From positions 1,116,001 to 1,180,000 of the forward strand of contig NZ_CP076643.1 of NCBI RefSeq assembly GCF_019226825.1: a DNA stretch of 64,000 nucleotides, read 5' to 3'. The translations under genes were made by a program, and so were the position numbers. The notes under the pieces were generated by a model, which worked only from the letters and a program-made list of their open reading frames with translations, had not been told where the DNA came from and ran no database searches. This stretch comes from Vibrio ostreae (GTDB taxonomy: Bacteria; Pseudomonadota; Gammaproteobacteria; Enterobacterales; Vibrionaceae). Positions 50,082-58,247 of this stretch are shown here, one piece after another; within the stretch, counting starts at the first letter, position 1, and every line of letters begins with the position of its first letter.

Positions 50082-51104
50082 ATGTCCGAGATCGTAACTA
50101 CTTCGAATCCATCCCAGTCCGTTCCGGTAAATATCGGCTTTATTCTGCAGCCCCACTTTTCTCTGATGGCGTTTACCGCCGCGATGGATGCCTTGATTAC
50201 GGCGAACCTGGTGCACGAACGTCCGCTGTACCAGATTCATACCTTTGGTATAGATTCGCGCAAGGTGCTGAGTGACATCGGCATCGACATCGCAACCGAT
50301 GCAACGGTGGAATCACTGAACCTGCACAATCGTGGATCGATGGACTGGCTGTTCGTTTGCGGCGGCTATCGCTGTGATACGGCCTCAGCCGATGAACTGA
50401 CTTACTGCCTCAAAGCGGCGTACAACCAGCAGATCAATCTCGGCAGTATCTGGAACGGCACCATTGCCCTCGCCCATGCGCAGGCCATCGATAAAGATGT
50501 GGTTTCAGCGGTGCATCCCAACAGTCACCACTACATTCGTACCACCTTCCCGAACCTAAAACTGGCCACTCACACCTACGAGGTAAGCGAGCACAGCGCG
50601 AGCTGCTCCGGTCCTAACAGCGCGATGGAAATGATGCTGAATATGATTGAAGGTCAATTTGACCGTCAGTTAGTGCGGGCAATTCGCGAAATCCTCAGCT
50701 GCGATCAGGCTTCGGAAGGTCGTCAGGCGATCCTGCATGGCTCCGCACCTGAGCCGGCCGCACCAGTACAATCTCGTCCAGCGGCTTTACAGGAAGCCAT
50801 CTCACTGATGGAATCAAATATTGAAGAGCCGCTGACCCCGGAAGAACTGGCACGCTGTCTGGCGATGTCGCGCCGTCAGCTGGAACGTTTGTTCCAGACC
50901 CACCTCGATACTTCGCCATCGCGTTACTACCTCAAATTGCGCCTTGCGTTTGCCCATAAGCAGCTGGAAGAGAGCCGCGAATCGATTATTCAGGTGGGCC
51001 TCGGCTGCGGTTTCGTCAGCAGCAGCCACTTCAGTAACTGCTTTAAAGATCACTTTGGTTATTCACCCACTCAGCTCAGACAAGGCCTCAGCCGCAAGCA
51101 CTAA
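50082..51104 (+). CDS. GlxA-type transcriptional regulator (GATase-1-like + AraC HTH)
   Basis: 340 residues. Residues ~15-200 form a DJ-1/PfpI-like ligand domain (VNIGFILQPHFSLMAFTAAMDALITANLV), and ~230-335 form an AraC-type DNA-binding domain with two helix-turn-helices (MSRRQLERLFQTHLDTSPSRYY; VGLGCGFVSSSHFSNCFKDHFG). The same architecture is used by ArgR of Pseudomonas for arginine/ornithine catabolism. Its divergence from the lysine/ornithine decarboxylase gene suggests it regulates that gene. Confidence 0.88.
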   Translation: MSEIVTTSNPSQSVPVNIGFILQPHFSLMAFTAAMDALITANLVHERPLYQIHTFGIDSRKVLSDIGIDIATDATVESLNLHNRGSMDWLFVCGGYRCDTASADELTYCLKAAYNQQINLGSIWNGTIALAHAQAIDKDVVSAVHPNSHHYIRTTFPNLKLATHTYEVSEHSASCSGPNSAMEMMLNMIEGQFDRQLVRAIREILSCDQASEGRQAILHGSAPEPAAPVQSRPAALQEAISLMESNIEEPLTPEELARCLAMSRRQLERLFQTHLDTSPSRYYLKLRLAFAHKQLEESRESIIQVGLGCGFVSSSHFSNCFKDHFGYSPTQLRQGLSRKH

Positions 51105-51130
51105 TACTTAGGTTACACTGCCACCAATAC

Positions 51131-51158
51131 AAAAGCCCCCGCATCACTGCGGGGGCTT
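51131..51158 (+). terminator. Terminator after the AraC regulator
   Basis: AAGCCCCCGC and GCGGGGGCTT form a perfect stem with A-runs before it; the T-tract is weak. Confidence 0.75.
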
Positions 51159-51232
51159 GCGTTAGCCGCTCCGGTCACATCAACTCTAGCCAAATCAACA
51201 CTGGTCATTCACGCTAAGCGAATCGCGGCGGA

Positions 51233-51694
51233 TTACTCCGTAGTCGCACTCTGATCCCGGCTGCTGGAGTAAATAAAATAGAGCGCGATGCCAAGGCACA
51301 CCACCGCCGCCAGGCGATAAGGTGAAAACGCCATTTCACTATTGTTCATCCAGCCAAAATTATCAATCAGCAGGCTCATCAGCAGCTGACCAAAAATCAC
51401 CGCAACCGTGGCAACCGCCACGCCGATGCGCTGCACCGCCAGCACCATAATCACAATATACGGCACGCCGCACATCGCTCCGAGCAGTTGCCATTTCGGT
51501 ACATCCAGCAAGGTCACAGTGTGTTTCGGCTCAAAGTAGAAGATCAGCAGCGCTGTGACTAAAGCACCGATAGAAAAAGTGAGAAACGCGCAGCGAAACA
51601 CACCGACTTTGTTACCAAGCTGGCCATTAATCGCAGCCTGAATACTCAGTAACGCGCCGCCCAGCACCGCCATCACAATCATTAACAGGGTCAT
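51233..51694 (-). CDS. YdcZ/DUF606-family membrane protein, second of a pair
   Basis: 153 residues, five hydrophobic segments, with the family pattern SIQAAINGQLGNKVG near residue 17. YdcZ proteins are half-size DMT-type transporters, often in pairs. It follows its partner by 9 bases; GGAGA precedes the ATG. The substrate is unknown. Confidence 0.85.
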   Translation of the reverse strand: MTLLMIVMAVLGGALLSIQAAINGQLGNKVGVFRCAFLTFSIGALVTALLIFYFEPKHTVTLLDVPKWQLLGAMCGVPYIVIMVLAVQRIGVAVATVAVIFGQLLMSLLIDNFGWMNNSEMAFSPYRLAAVVCLGIALYFIYSSSRDQSATTE

Positions 51695-51703
51695 AGTGTC
51701 TCC

Positions 51704-52138
51704 TTAGCTTTTGGCAATCAGCAGCAGTGCCGCCACGATAAACAGAAGAGCAATCAAACGCTTGCGGTCAATTTTACGATGCGGCGTCCCCAGCAGACCG
51801 AAATGGTCAATGATCAGGCTTTTTGATACCTGACCGGCTAAGATGCCAATCATGGTCATCGCGATCCCAATCACCGGCGTGGTCATAGTCAGGATCACCA
51901 CATAACCGGTCCCCAGAATACCACCCAGCAACTGCCACGAAGGCTGCTCAAAGAACGACGGACTGTTGCGCGGGCTAAAAAACAGCATCAACAAAAACGT
52001 CAGCGCCGCACCGACGCCAAAAATACTGAAAGTGGCCCACAGATGGCCGACCTGCTCCCCGAGCGGGCCGAGAATACCCGCCTCCACGGATAAACCCATC
52101 CCGCCGACAATCACGAGTAGGATTAACAATAACTGCAT
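51704..52138 (-). CDS. YdcZ/DUF606-family membrane protein, first of a pair
   Basis: 144 residues, five hydrophobic segments, with the same pattern as the downstream partner (SVEAGILGPLGEQVGHLWATF). The two likely form a heterodimeric exporter. It is divergent from a LysR gene, which probably controls it. Confidence 0.85.
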   Translation of the reverse strand: MQLLLILLVIVGGMGLSVEAGILGPLGEQVGHLWATFSIFGVGAALTFLLMLFFSPRNSPSFFEQPSWQLLGGILGTGYVVILTMTTPVIGIAMTMIGILAGQVSKSLIIDHFGLLGTPHRKIDRKRLIALLFIVAALLLIAKS

Positions 52139-52236
52139 ATAACAAGGCTCCTAATAAGTCAGGCGCGCATGATATAGTGGTGAATTAAAAAGAAAAACGA
52201 CATAATATGGTAATCACCTTTGCAGAAGTTGCACAA

Positions 52237-53169
52237 ATGAACCGAACCAATAACATTGATATCCGCGCATTACGGTTTTTTGTCAGCGTGTTTGATGCCC
52301 AGAACTTCTCTGTGGTCGCGCGGCGCGAAGATGTTTCTGCGTCCATGATCTCGCGCACGATCCATAATCTGGAAGATGCTCTCGGCCAGCAGTTGTTCTA
52401 CCGCAACACCCGAGCGGTGGTGCCAACCGAAGCCGGTAAACTGTTTTTTAGTTATGCCAAAACCGTGATTGAACAGCTTAATGAAGCGCAGGAACAGCTG
52501 CAGGATCGCGCAGCAGAGCCGTCCGGCTTAGTCCGGCTCAATGCGCCGGTATTTTTTGGTGAGCGTCATATCGCGCCCTGGTTGCAGCAGTTATCTGAAC
52601 GCTACCCCAATTTGGCGATAGACTTGACCCTGACCGATGAATATATCGATCCGCTTAAAGACGGTACCGACATCATTTTTCGTATCGGTACGCTGACCGA
52701 CTCCTCGTTTCACGCCCGCATTCTCGGCAATCAGCGCTACCATCTGGCGGCTTCTCCCGCCTATATCGCTAAATACGGCATGCCGGATAGCGGTCACGCT
52801 CTGCAGCAGCATCGCTGCCTGGTATACAAAGGTTTTGAAGGGGCCAACCGCTGGTACCTGCGCCAAACAGATGCTGACTGGGTGCACTACCCAATTACAC
52901 CATCTCTGAGTTCCAACAATGCCCAAAGCCTGCTGACTGCCGCACTGGATGGCATGGGAATCGTCTTGTTCCCAGACTGGCTGATTGGACAGGAATTGCA
53001 GCAAGGCAAACTGATCAAAATCATGCCCGACTATGACGCTGCTATTAATACTCAGCCCCAGCATATAGCGGCTATCTATCCGCATGTGCGTCATCCACCG
53101 CTTAATATTCGCGCGGTAATTGATTATTTTACCCAGATATACGGCAATCCCTTATACTGGCAGCCATAA
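52237..53169 (+). CDS. LysR-family transcriptional regulator
   Basis: 310 residues. N-terminal winged helix (IRALRFFVSVFDAQNFSVVARREDVSASMISRTIHNLEDALG) and C-terminal periplasmic-binding-like effector domain. The ATG at 52237 has AGAAG upstream and gives the usual distance to the helix-turn-helix; an ATG at 52207 adds ten residues. Divergent from the YdcZ pair, so probably their regulator. Confidence 0.88.
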   Translation: MNRTNNIDIRALRFFVSVFDAQNFSVVARREDVSASMISRTIHNLEDALGQQLFYRNTRAVVPTEAGKLFFSYAKTVIEQLNEAQEQLQDRAAEPSGLVRLNAPVFFGERHIAPWLQQLSERYPNLAIDLTLTDEYIDPLKDGTDIIFRIGTLTDSSFHARILGNQRYHLAASPAYIAKYGMPDSGHALQQHRCLVYKGFEGANRWYLRQTDADWVHYPITPSLSSNNAQSLLTAALDGMGIVLFPDWLIGQELQQGKLIKIMPDYDAAINTQPQHIAAIYPHVRHPPLNIRAVIDYFTQIYGNPLYWQP

Positions 53170-53233
53170 TTAACAACTGGGTAGCGCACTATTTGCATGT
53201 CTTTTGTTACCCTGAACTAAAGCGAGGCTCGTT

Positions 53234-53554
53234 ATGTTAATCACTTTCCGATGTAAAGCGTACGCCAACGTCACCATGTTTGGCTCCGTAGGACTGCAAA
53301 TGATCAAAATGATGGGTCATAGTGGCACGGTGCCGGGTGCCATTGGAGCTGACGATATCCCCCATGCCCTTGATTTGCTCAAATTGGCCATTACGGCAGA
53401 GAGAAAACGGGAAGATCAGAATGATTCAGAGCAGGATGATGACGATAAACGTGACGATCCGCCGGTCAGTATCTCCCATCGCGCCCTGCCGCTGGTCGAT
53501 ATGCTCAATGCTGCCATCAGTGCAGAATGTGGCATCATGTGGGATAGCGAGTAA
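53234..53554 (+). CDS. DUF1840-family protein
   Basis: 106 residues. The start MLITFRCKAYANVTMFGSVG and the end HRALPLVDMLNAAISAECGIMWDSE are those of DUF1840, with an acidic linker (DDDDKRDD) between. Function unknown. GAGG lies upstream of the ATG. Confidence 0.85.
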   Translation: MLITFRCKAYANVTMFGSVGLQMIKMMGHSGTVPGAIGADDIPHALDLLKLAITAERKREDQNDSEQDDDDKRDDPPVSISHRALPLVDMLNAAISAECGIMWDSE

Positions 53555-53718
53555 TCAAGGTTTAACCAATAAGTGACAACGTCACTAAAATTACGCCTAT
53601 TGGGCGTTTATAATGCGACTTAGCGTTGAAAAATCAACATGCTGCCTTTACCCACTGCCTTTATTTGCGCGGCGTGAGCCAGTAGAATACTAAAGATATA
53701 CAGCAAACCGAGAACAAC

Positions 53719-54240
53719 ATGGCAAAACTGACACTCCAAGAGCAAATGCTGAAAGCAGGCTTGGTTAATGAAAAGAAGCTGAAAAAAGCAAAGAAAGGCT
53801 CAAAAAAATCACGTGTTCAGGCACGTGAAGTAAAAGAAGCGGTTGAAGAAAACAAGCGCCAGCAACTTGAGCGCGATAAAGCACTCAGCGCACAGCAAAA
53901 TGAACAGCGCCAGAGCAAAGAGATTCAGGCGCAGATCAAACAGCTGATCTCGATGAACAAGCTTGATCTGGGTAATGGTGACATCAAGTATAACTTCACC
54001 GACGGCACGTTGGTGAAATCACTCTACGTTGAGTCACTGGTGCGTGAACAGCTAAGTAAAGGCATCCTGGCGATTGCCCGCTTTGAAGAAGGTTACGCCG
54101 TGATCCCAAGCGTGGTAGCCAACAAAATCGCCCAGCGCGACGAGCAAGCTATCATCGATCAGAAAGAGCCGGAATCGGACGCGATCGACGAAGACGATCC
54201 GTACGCCGACTTCGTGGTGCCGGATGACCTGATGTGGTAA
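53719..54240 (+). CDS. DUF2058/YaiL nucleoprotein-like protein
   Basis: 173 residues. The first half is a highly charged coil (KKLKKAKKGSKKSRVQAREVKEAVEENKRQQLERDKALSAQQ); the second half is a compact domain (KYNFTDGTLVKSLYVESLVREQLSKGILAIARFEEGYAVIP). This is the YaiL family, thought to associate with nucleic acid. Function not established. Confidence 0.83.
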   Translation: MAKLTLQEQMLKAGLVNEKKLKKAKKGSKKSRVQAREVKEAVEENKRQQLERDKALSAQQNEQRQSKEIQAQIKQLISMNKLDLGNGDIKYNFTDGTLVKSLYVESLVREQLSKGILAIARFEEGYAVIPSVVANKIAQRDEQAIIDQKEPESDAIDEDDPYADFVVPDDLMW

Positions 54241-54292
54241 TCCGTCCGCGGCTTGCCTGAACTGACGATGGTTCATCTCCGCAAGTCGCCCC

Positions 54293-54316
54293 GCTCCCAT
54301 GCCCCGGCGTGGGAGC
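54293..54316 (+). other. Stem-loop between the DUF2058 and DUF3859 genes
   Basis: GCTCCCA and TGGGAGC around a ten-base loop, without a T-tract; possibly a weak terminator. Confidence 0.4.
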
Positions 54317-54356
54317 GACTATCTTCCCCCTATCCATCATCAACGAGCAATCACCA

Positions 54357-54794
54357 GTGGCAAAACGTACTCCAGTTATTGAAATAACGTCCTACGGGAT
54401 TTACTCCCATTGGGACGCGAAAGCCAAAGAGCTGCCGAAAATCAAAGAGTTCACTCAGGTCGTCACTGCCGAGGAAGATGTCGAATTTGGTTTTATCGTC
54501 AATATCAAAAAGGCCAAAGGCGAGCTGCTGCAGTTTTGCATCCATCATCCCGGCATCATCAATAAAAAAGGCCAGGTATTGGCCCCGTTTGACGGTGAAG
54601 TGTACGTTCGCAGCAATGACTGGGATTTCTACCTGGGCGATACCATCCAATTGCTGTGCCCGGTGAACGGCCTGGAAAGCAATCTCGGTGAATGGCGCAT
54701 GACGCTGGAAATGCAAGGCAGAACCATCGCCGAAAAGACGTTCAAAGTAGTAGGACGTGATGAGGGGCAGTTCTGGAAGTCGAGAGGGTTTTAG
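54357..54794 (+). CDS. DUF3859-family protein
   Basis: 145 residues, all-beta appearance: ITSYGIYSHWDAKAKE at the start, then FGFIVNIKKAKGE, CIHHPGIIN and VNGLESNLGEWRMTLEM. The GTG at 54357 gives the usual length; the frame from 54309 runs through the upstream stem-loop. Function unknown. Confidence 0.75.
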   Translation: MAKRTPVIEITSYGIYSHWDAKAKELPKIKEFTQVVTAEEDVEFGFIVNIKKAKGELLQFCIHHPGIINKKGQVLAPFDGEVYVRSNDWDFYLGDTIQLLCPVNGLESNLGEWRMTLEMQGRTIAEKTFKVVGRDEGQFWKSRGF

Positions 54795-54842
54795 CACCCT
54801 TTACCAGGGCGAAGTTATAAATGTTCCAATCAAAGTGTGTAG

Positions 54843-55022
54843 TCAGTAAGTGCCAAACGGATATGCGCCGATCTCCACGGCTCTTTGGCCTGAATATCGG
54901 AACCAGAGACTATGAGTCATATCAGCCGATTCGATTTCAGCAGGCAGGTTGAGCCTCAATTGTTCCTCCTGAGATAACGGCCTTGGCCATAATGAATCAT
55001 CATTCCCACAAAACTTAAACAC
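54843..55022 (-). pseudogene. Possible truncated gene in the 54795-55188 gap
   Basis: A minus-strand frame of 59 residues (VFKFCGNDDSLWPRPLSQEE..., ending FRYSGQRAVEIGAYPFGTY) with natural composition and no usable start or ribosome-binding site. The frame is open for seven more codons upstream. It could be the C-terminal end of a lost gene. The family is not recognised; the rest of the gap holds nothing. Confidence 0.3.
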
Positions 55023-55188
55023 AACAACCGAATCGATTACTGCTCAATGAGGATGGCAACGCCACTCGTTAGTCGTACCCCTGACACGTTTGTTATACCG
55101 TGCTCCTTGCAGGAAGTTCTTTATCAATTGCCATAGTCCCGTATAATCGCGGCCAAATTACACCACACCAATCATCAGTGAGTTGCAC

Positions 55189-55521
55189 ATGTCCAAACTA
55201 TTTTTCAAAGGTCGAATCGATGCTAGGCAGAACCACGTCATTTCAGGCTACAACGTAAAACGTGATGTAAAAGCAGGCACTGAAGAAGCTCCAATCAATA
55301 TTGTCGTCCCAACTGAAGCTCGTAAGGCAGAGATCGAAGCATTAGTTTCTGAGCACACTATTGTGGCCCATATTGCCGTAGACTCAGAGCAACCAGAGAA
55401 CACCGTTGAGCTTGATACACTATTAAGCAAGCCTCAAACGATTACCTATGAAAAAACACCGAACCGTAATGAAGCGTGCATTTGCGGAAGCGGGAAAAAG
55501 TACAAAAAGTGCTGTGCCTAA
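55189..55521 (+). CDS. SEC-C metal-binding protein (PBPRA1643 family)
   Basis: 110 residues. N-terminal domain beginning MSKLFFKGRIDARQNHVISGY and a C-terminal zinc finger of SEC-C type, RNEACICGSGKKYKKCCA (Cys-x-Cys...Cys-Cys). This is the SWIM/SEC-C protein family described from Photobacterium and Vibrio. A TTG two codons upstream is possible. It is the last ordinary gene before the cassette array. Confidence 0.85.
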   Translation: MSKLFFKGRIDARQNHVISGYNVKRDVKAGTEEAPINIVVPTEARKAEIEALVSEHTIVAHIAVDSEQPENTVELDTLLSKPQTITYEKTPNRNEACICGSGKKYKKCCA

Positions 55522-55539
55522 GCGCTCGCTAGTGACACC

Positions 55540-55566
55540 AAAAACCGTCTTCTGACGGTTTTTTTG
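55540..55566 (+). terminator. Terminator after the SEC-C gene
   Basis: AAAACCGTC and GACGGTTTT with a TTCT loop, followed by TTT. Confidence 0.85.
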
Positions 55567-55597
55567 TGCCTAGGCTAAACTGATAGAACAAATGGCA

Positions 55598-55698
55598 AGG
55601 ATTCCCTTCTACTACCGAGGAACTGTTACTCGCTCTAACTTACTGACCCAAAAGGCACCGCAGTCGTACGAAGTCATCAGGATCACGGTGTTGCGAAT
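55598..55698. mobile_element. Short IS110/IS1111-like remnant at the distal end of the array
   Basis: The left part, GGATTCCCTTCT...CCGAGGAACTG, resembles the left end of the IS remnant at 58573 (GGAATCCCCCTC CCGAGGATCTG). The right part is a 47-bp segment shared with that remnant (40/47 identical). It abuts a half attC site. It looks like a heavily deleted copy of the same element. No transposase is left. Confidence 0.4.
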
Positions 55699-55720
55699 TA
55701 GATTTAAAGCGCTTGTTATG
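55690..55720 (-). other. Half attC site of the GFA cassette
   Basis: Minus strand: TAACAAGCGCTTTAAA followed by ATTCGCAAC, the R''-L'' half of a vibrio attC. The L'-R' half is missing and replaced by the IS-like sequence, so the array ends here by truncation. Confidence 0.5.
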
Positions 55721-55744
55721 CGTGCGCAACCTACCGGGCACACA

Positions 55745-56158
55745 CTATTCACTTTCACTGGGCATCGTATCAAATTGCGGCAGGCCATCGTTTATGAAAC
55801 CCACGTCCCAACTTGCACGAGAACTGACATAGACATGAGCAGAAACCTTTGTATCTACAGGCTCTGACAGCAACCCCGCAGGAACCCAATACGACTTACC
55901 ATCTGAACTGATATTTGGTACTGGACTACCGCATCGACAACAAAACTCAGATTTAAAACCAGAACTCGTAGAGAATGACCTAATTTCATGTTTGCCGGAG
56001 ATCCATTTAAAACTAGATGAGTTAACTATCAACGCTGAATTTGATGAAGAGCCTGATACTTTGCGACACAACGAACAATGACACTGATAGATGGCGGGTA
56101 ATTCACCTGACAATTTAAACGACACTTCGCCACACAAACAATTTCCTTTCAACTTCAT
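55745..56158 (-). CDS. Cassette 8: GFA-family zinc protein
   Basis: 137 residues. The GFA fold (glutathione-dependent formaldehyde-activating enzyme-like) shows its cysteine sets: CLCGEVSF near residue 7, CHCSLCRKVSG near 27 and FCCRCGSPV near 73. The true enzymatic activity of most members is unknown. The ATG at 56158 follows GGAG closely. It is the last cassette of the array, carried between two attC sites. Confidence 0.85.
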   Translation of the reverse strand: MKLKGNCLCGEVSFKLSGELPAIYQCHCSLCRKVSGSSSNSALIVNSSSFKWISGKHEIRSFSTSSGFKSEFCCRCGSPVPNISSDGKSYWVPAGLLSEPVDTKVSAHVYVSSRASWDVGFINDGLPQFDTMPSESE

Positions 56159-56179
56159 CACTCCTAAGTCAATGAGTAC

Positions 56180-56292
56180 GCACAACGCCTAGTTAAGCTG
56201 CTAACAAAGCCACAAAAAACTTTCCGTAAAGCACTGACAAAACCATACTCTTTAGAACTAAAATATCACGCGTTGGCAGTCAGTTTGAACCG
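56180..56292 (-). other. attC site of the GNAT cassette
   Basis: On the minus strand it opens with GGTTCAAACTGACTGCCAACGCGTG and closes with CAGCTTAACTAGGCGTTGTG, the outer pairing arms of an attC site, about 113 bp long. It overlaps the start of the next cassette's longer frame. Confidence 0.75.
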
Positions 56293-56296
56293 ATTG

Positions 56297-56815
56297 CTAT
56301 GTGACAATATTTATTCGTTGGTAAATATGATCTGCATATAGCTGTCCACCAATCTCGTACGCATTAGGGACAATTTTATCTAGTACAAATCCAGATTTTG
56401 TCAGCACTTTTTCTGAACCAATATTACCTTCAGTTACCACTGCGCTATATCTTTCGATGCCAATTTGTAAATGAGAGTAGTTAAGCAACGCGCTTAAAGA
56501 TTCACTTCCATAGCCAAGTCCATGATATTTAGGTAGGAATAAGAAGCCAACTTCAGCGACTCCGCTGTGAAGGCAAAAACCTATTATCCCTATTTTCTTA
56601 TCCGTAGCTAATTCAGATACAACCAAACAAAGCCAATGACTTGATTCTCGTGACCAAGGGATTAACCTGGACTGAAACTTGGCTTCAATTTCTAAGATTG
56701 AAGGCTCATTAAAACAGAACGAAATAACTTTTGGATCTGTATGTAATTGATAAAATAGTGTCCAATCTTTTTCTGATATTGGCTCCATAACTAATCGCTC
56801 TGATATTACCTTCAT
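56297..56815 (-). CDS. Cassette 7: GNAT acetyltransferase
   Basis: 172 residues. RimJ/RimL-like GNAT: SERLVMEPISEKDWTLFYQLHTDPKV at the start and the acetyl-CoA loop in FLPKYHGLGYGSESLSALL near residue 97, then VTEGNIGSEKVLTKSGF. Substrate unknown (protein N-terminus, aminoglycoside or other). GGAGG lies upstream of the ATG. Confidence 0.85.
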   Translation of the reverse strand: MKVISERLVMEPISEKDWTLFYQLHTDPKVISFCFNEPSILEIEAKFQSRLIPWSRESSHWLCLVVSELATDKKIGIIGFCLHSGVAEVGFLFLPKYHGLGYGSESLSALLNYSHLQIGIERYSAVVTEGNIGSEKVLTKSGFVLDKIVPNAYEIGGQLYADHIYQRINIVT

Positions 56816-56963
56816 ATCGCTGAACCCTCCTTGTCACATGTAGCCCGCTTGAGGTGATGAGCAACGCAATACAAATACGACCGCATGGCGTATTAAACAC
56901 TATACTCACCGCAAAACAAAACTGCCACGCGGTGCGAATCTGCTTGAATTGCTTGGTAGCCAA
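56709..56963 (-). CDS. DUF3265-like small ORF read through attC
   Basis: The first ~45 residues (KQFKQIRTAWQFCFAVSIVFNTPCGRICIALL) match the DUF3265 pattern found beside many vibrio cassettes; the frame is made by the attC site itself. The rest runs out of frame into the GNAT gene. It is most likely a non-functional product of attC sequence, though some authors annotate such ORFs. Confidence 0.25.
   Translation of the reverse strand: MATKQFKQIRTAWQFCFAVSIVFNTPCGRICIALLITSSGLHVTRRVQRYEGNIRAISYGANIRKRLDTILSITYRSKSYFVLF
56838..56952 (-). other. attC site of the SDR cassette
   Basis: On the minus strand: TTCAAGCAGATTCGCACCGCG at the 5' arm and GCGTTGCTCATCACC...AAGCGGG at the 3' arm. The final core reads GCTACATG instead of GTTRRRY, so the recombination point is altered. 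Confidence 0.75.
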
Positions 56964-57701
56964 TCATGCCAATGATAGTCCACCATCAACGACCAAAGTG
57001 TGACCGACGATATAGCTGGCTTTATCTGACAATAAAAACTCAATTGCATTAACGATTTCGTCAATTTCCCCAAAACGATTGATCGGTACTACGTCAGCAA
57101 CATCAGCGCGGATATTGGAGTTTTCAAGTTGCCTTTCTTCCCATCGGGGAGTCCACGTTACACCTGGAGCAACCGCATTAATTCGAACTCCAGATTTGAT
57201 GCTTTCTAGAGCAACAGATCTAGTCAACCCTTCAAGCGCGTGTTTAGCAGCACTATACATTGCTGCATTCGGTGTTGGTCTAAGACCATTAACGGAACTT
57301 ACATTTACTATGGCTGCCCCTGCTTCCATGAGTTTTAGTTCAGACCTCAAACACAAGGCTTGGCACAAAAAATCCACATGAAGTGTTTCTTTGAGGAGTG
57401 CTACATCGACTTGGGATAGGTAACCTCTAGAGGAAAGAGCCGGAGAAGCATTATTTACCGCTACGTCCAATTTTCCGTATTGAGCTTCAACGTAAGCAAA
57501 TAAACGGTCTAATTGTTGCTCATCCGCAATATCAACCGACTGGTAATCAACAGATTTTAATTCTGGATATTTTTGCACTACTTCAAGCCAAATATTCTTC
57601 GAACGCGAGCAAGTAATAACTTTATATCCCTGCTTCACGAGCCGAAGAACTGAATACAAACCAATACCTTTTGAGCCACCAGTGACTAATGCAACTTTCA
57701 A
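56964..57701 (-). CDS. Cassette 6: short-chain dehydrogenase/reductase
   Basis: 245 residues. Classical SDR: cofactor loop TGGSKGIG near residue 7, NNASP, NVSSVNG with the catalytic Ser, YSAAK (Tyr, Lys) near 147, and VVDGGLSLA at the end. The start is TTG with AGGAG eight bases upstream; the ATG-type frame from 57785 runs through the preceding attC and is rejected. Substrate unknown. Confidence 0.88.
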   Translation of the reverse strand: MKVALVTGGSKGIGLYSVLRLVKQGYKVITCSRSKNIWLEVVQKYPELKSVDYQSVDIADEQQLDRLFAYVEAQYGKLDVAVNNASPALSSRGYLSQVDVALLKETLHVDFLCQALCLRSELKLMEAGAAIVNVSSVNGLRPTPNAAMYSAAKHALEGLTRSVALESIKSGVRINAVAPGVTWTPRWEERQLENSNIRADVADVVPINRFGEIDEIVNAIEFLLSDKASYIVGHTLVVDGGLSLA

Positions 57702-57740
57702 TTTAGGACTCCTTTTATATTTATGTACTTTGTCGGCTAA

Positions 57741-57833
57741 CATCCTGTTAAGGTGATTAACAACGCCATACTGAAGCTGCCGCACACTACCTTAAACACG
57801 AAATGCACGGCATCATTGCCTGTTTTAGAAAGA
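57741..57833 (-). other. Degenerate attC site of the toxin-antitoxin cassette
   Basis: The right arm GCGTTGTTAATCACCTTAACAG-like segment and core ATGTTAG are clear on the minus strand; the left arm (AACAGGCAATGATGCCGTGC) is divergent. A further attC-like fragment (CCGCCCCTTAGCATTG) lies nearby at about 57853-57868. Confidence 0.5.
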
Positions 57834-57927
57834 TGGGGGTGATCCTGAATTCAATGCTAAGGGGCGGTACTATGTGAGATGCAAATATGGCGAAAAATTA
57901 ACTATTGACGCCATACTCGTTTTTTAG
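57829..57927 (+). pseudogene. Short plus-strand gene tail inside the array
   Basis: A 32-residue frame KDGGDPEFNAKGRYYVRCKYGE... to a stop, opposite to the cassettes, with natural composition and no start. It may be the C-terminal end of a lost cassette gene. Family unknown. Confidence 0.25.
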
Positions 57928-57944
57928 CCGCTCATTCTCAAGGA

Positions 57945-58247
57945 TTATTGCTTACTTAGCAGGAACTTACGCAAATCTCTCTCAACACGCATGACAAACA
58001 GAATAAATACTTTATCACCGTCTTGTTTATAGAAAACACGACATGGATTAACGACAACTTCTCGATAACTTAAATGTTCTAGTTCGGGCGGAATCCGACC
58101 CGATTCAGGTAAAGTTTCTAAACGTTCAACTTTAGCGAAGATCGTTTGAACCAATTGCTTTGCAGCTACGAAATTTTCAAGTGCGATGTATTCAGCGATA
58201 TCATCAAGGTCAGATAACACTGGCTCAGTCCAGATTATTTTAGCCAT
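57945..58247 (-). CDS. Cassette 5: ParE/RelE-family toxin
   Basis: 100 residues, the RelE/ParE fold: IIWTEPVLSDLDDIAEYIALEN at the start, LPESGRIPPEL in the middle, and YREVVVNPCRVFYKQDGDKVFILFVMR at the end. Such toxins inhibit gyrase (ParE) or cut mRNA (RelE); which is not evident. It overlaps the antitoxin gene by 13 bases, in the usual antitoxin-first order. Confidence 0.88.
   Translation of the reverse strand: MAKIIWTEPVLSDLDDIAEYIALENFVAAKQLVQTIFAKVERLETLPESGRIPPELEHLSYREVVVNPCRVFYKQDGDKVFILFVMRVERDLRKFLLSKQ

Noticed and set aside
57702..57785. Upstream extension of the SDR frame
   Set aside because: It runs through the attC of the preceding cassette; the TTG at 57701 has a proper ribosome-binding site.
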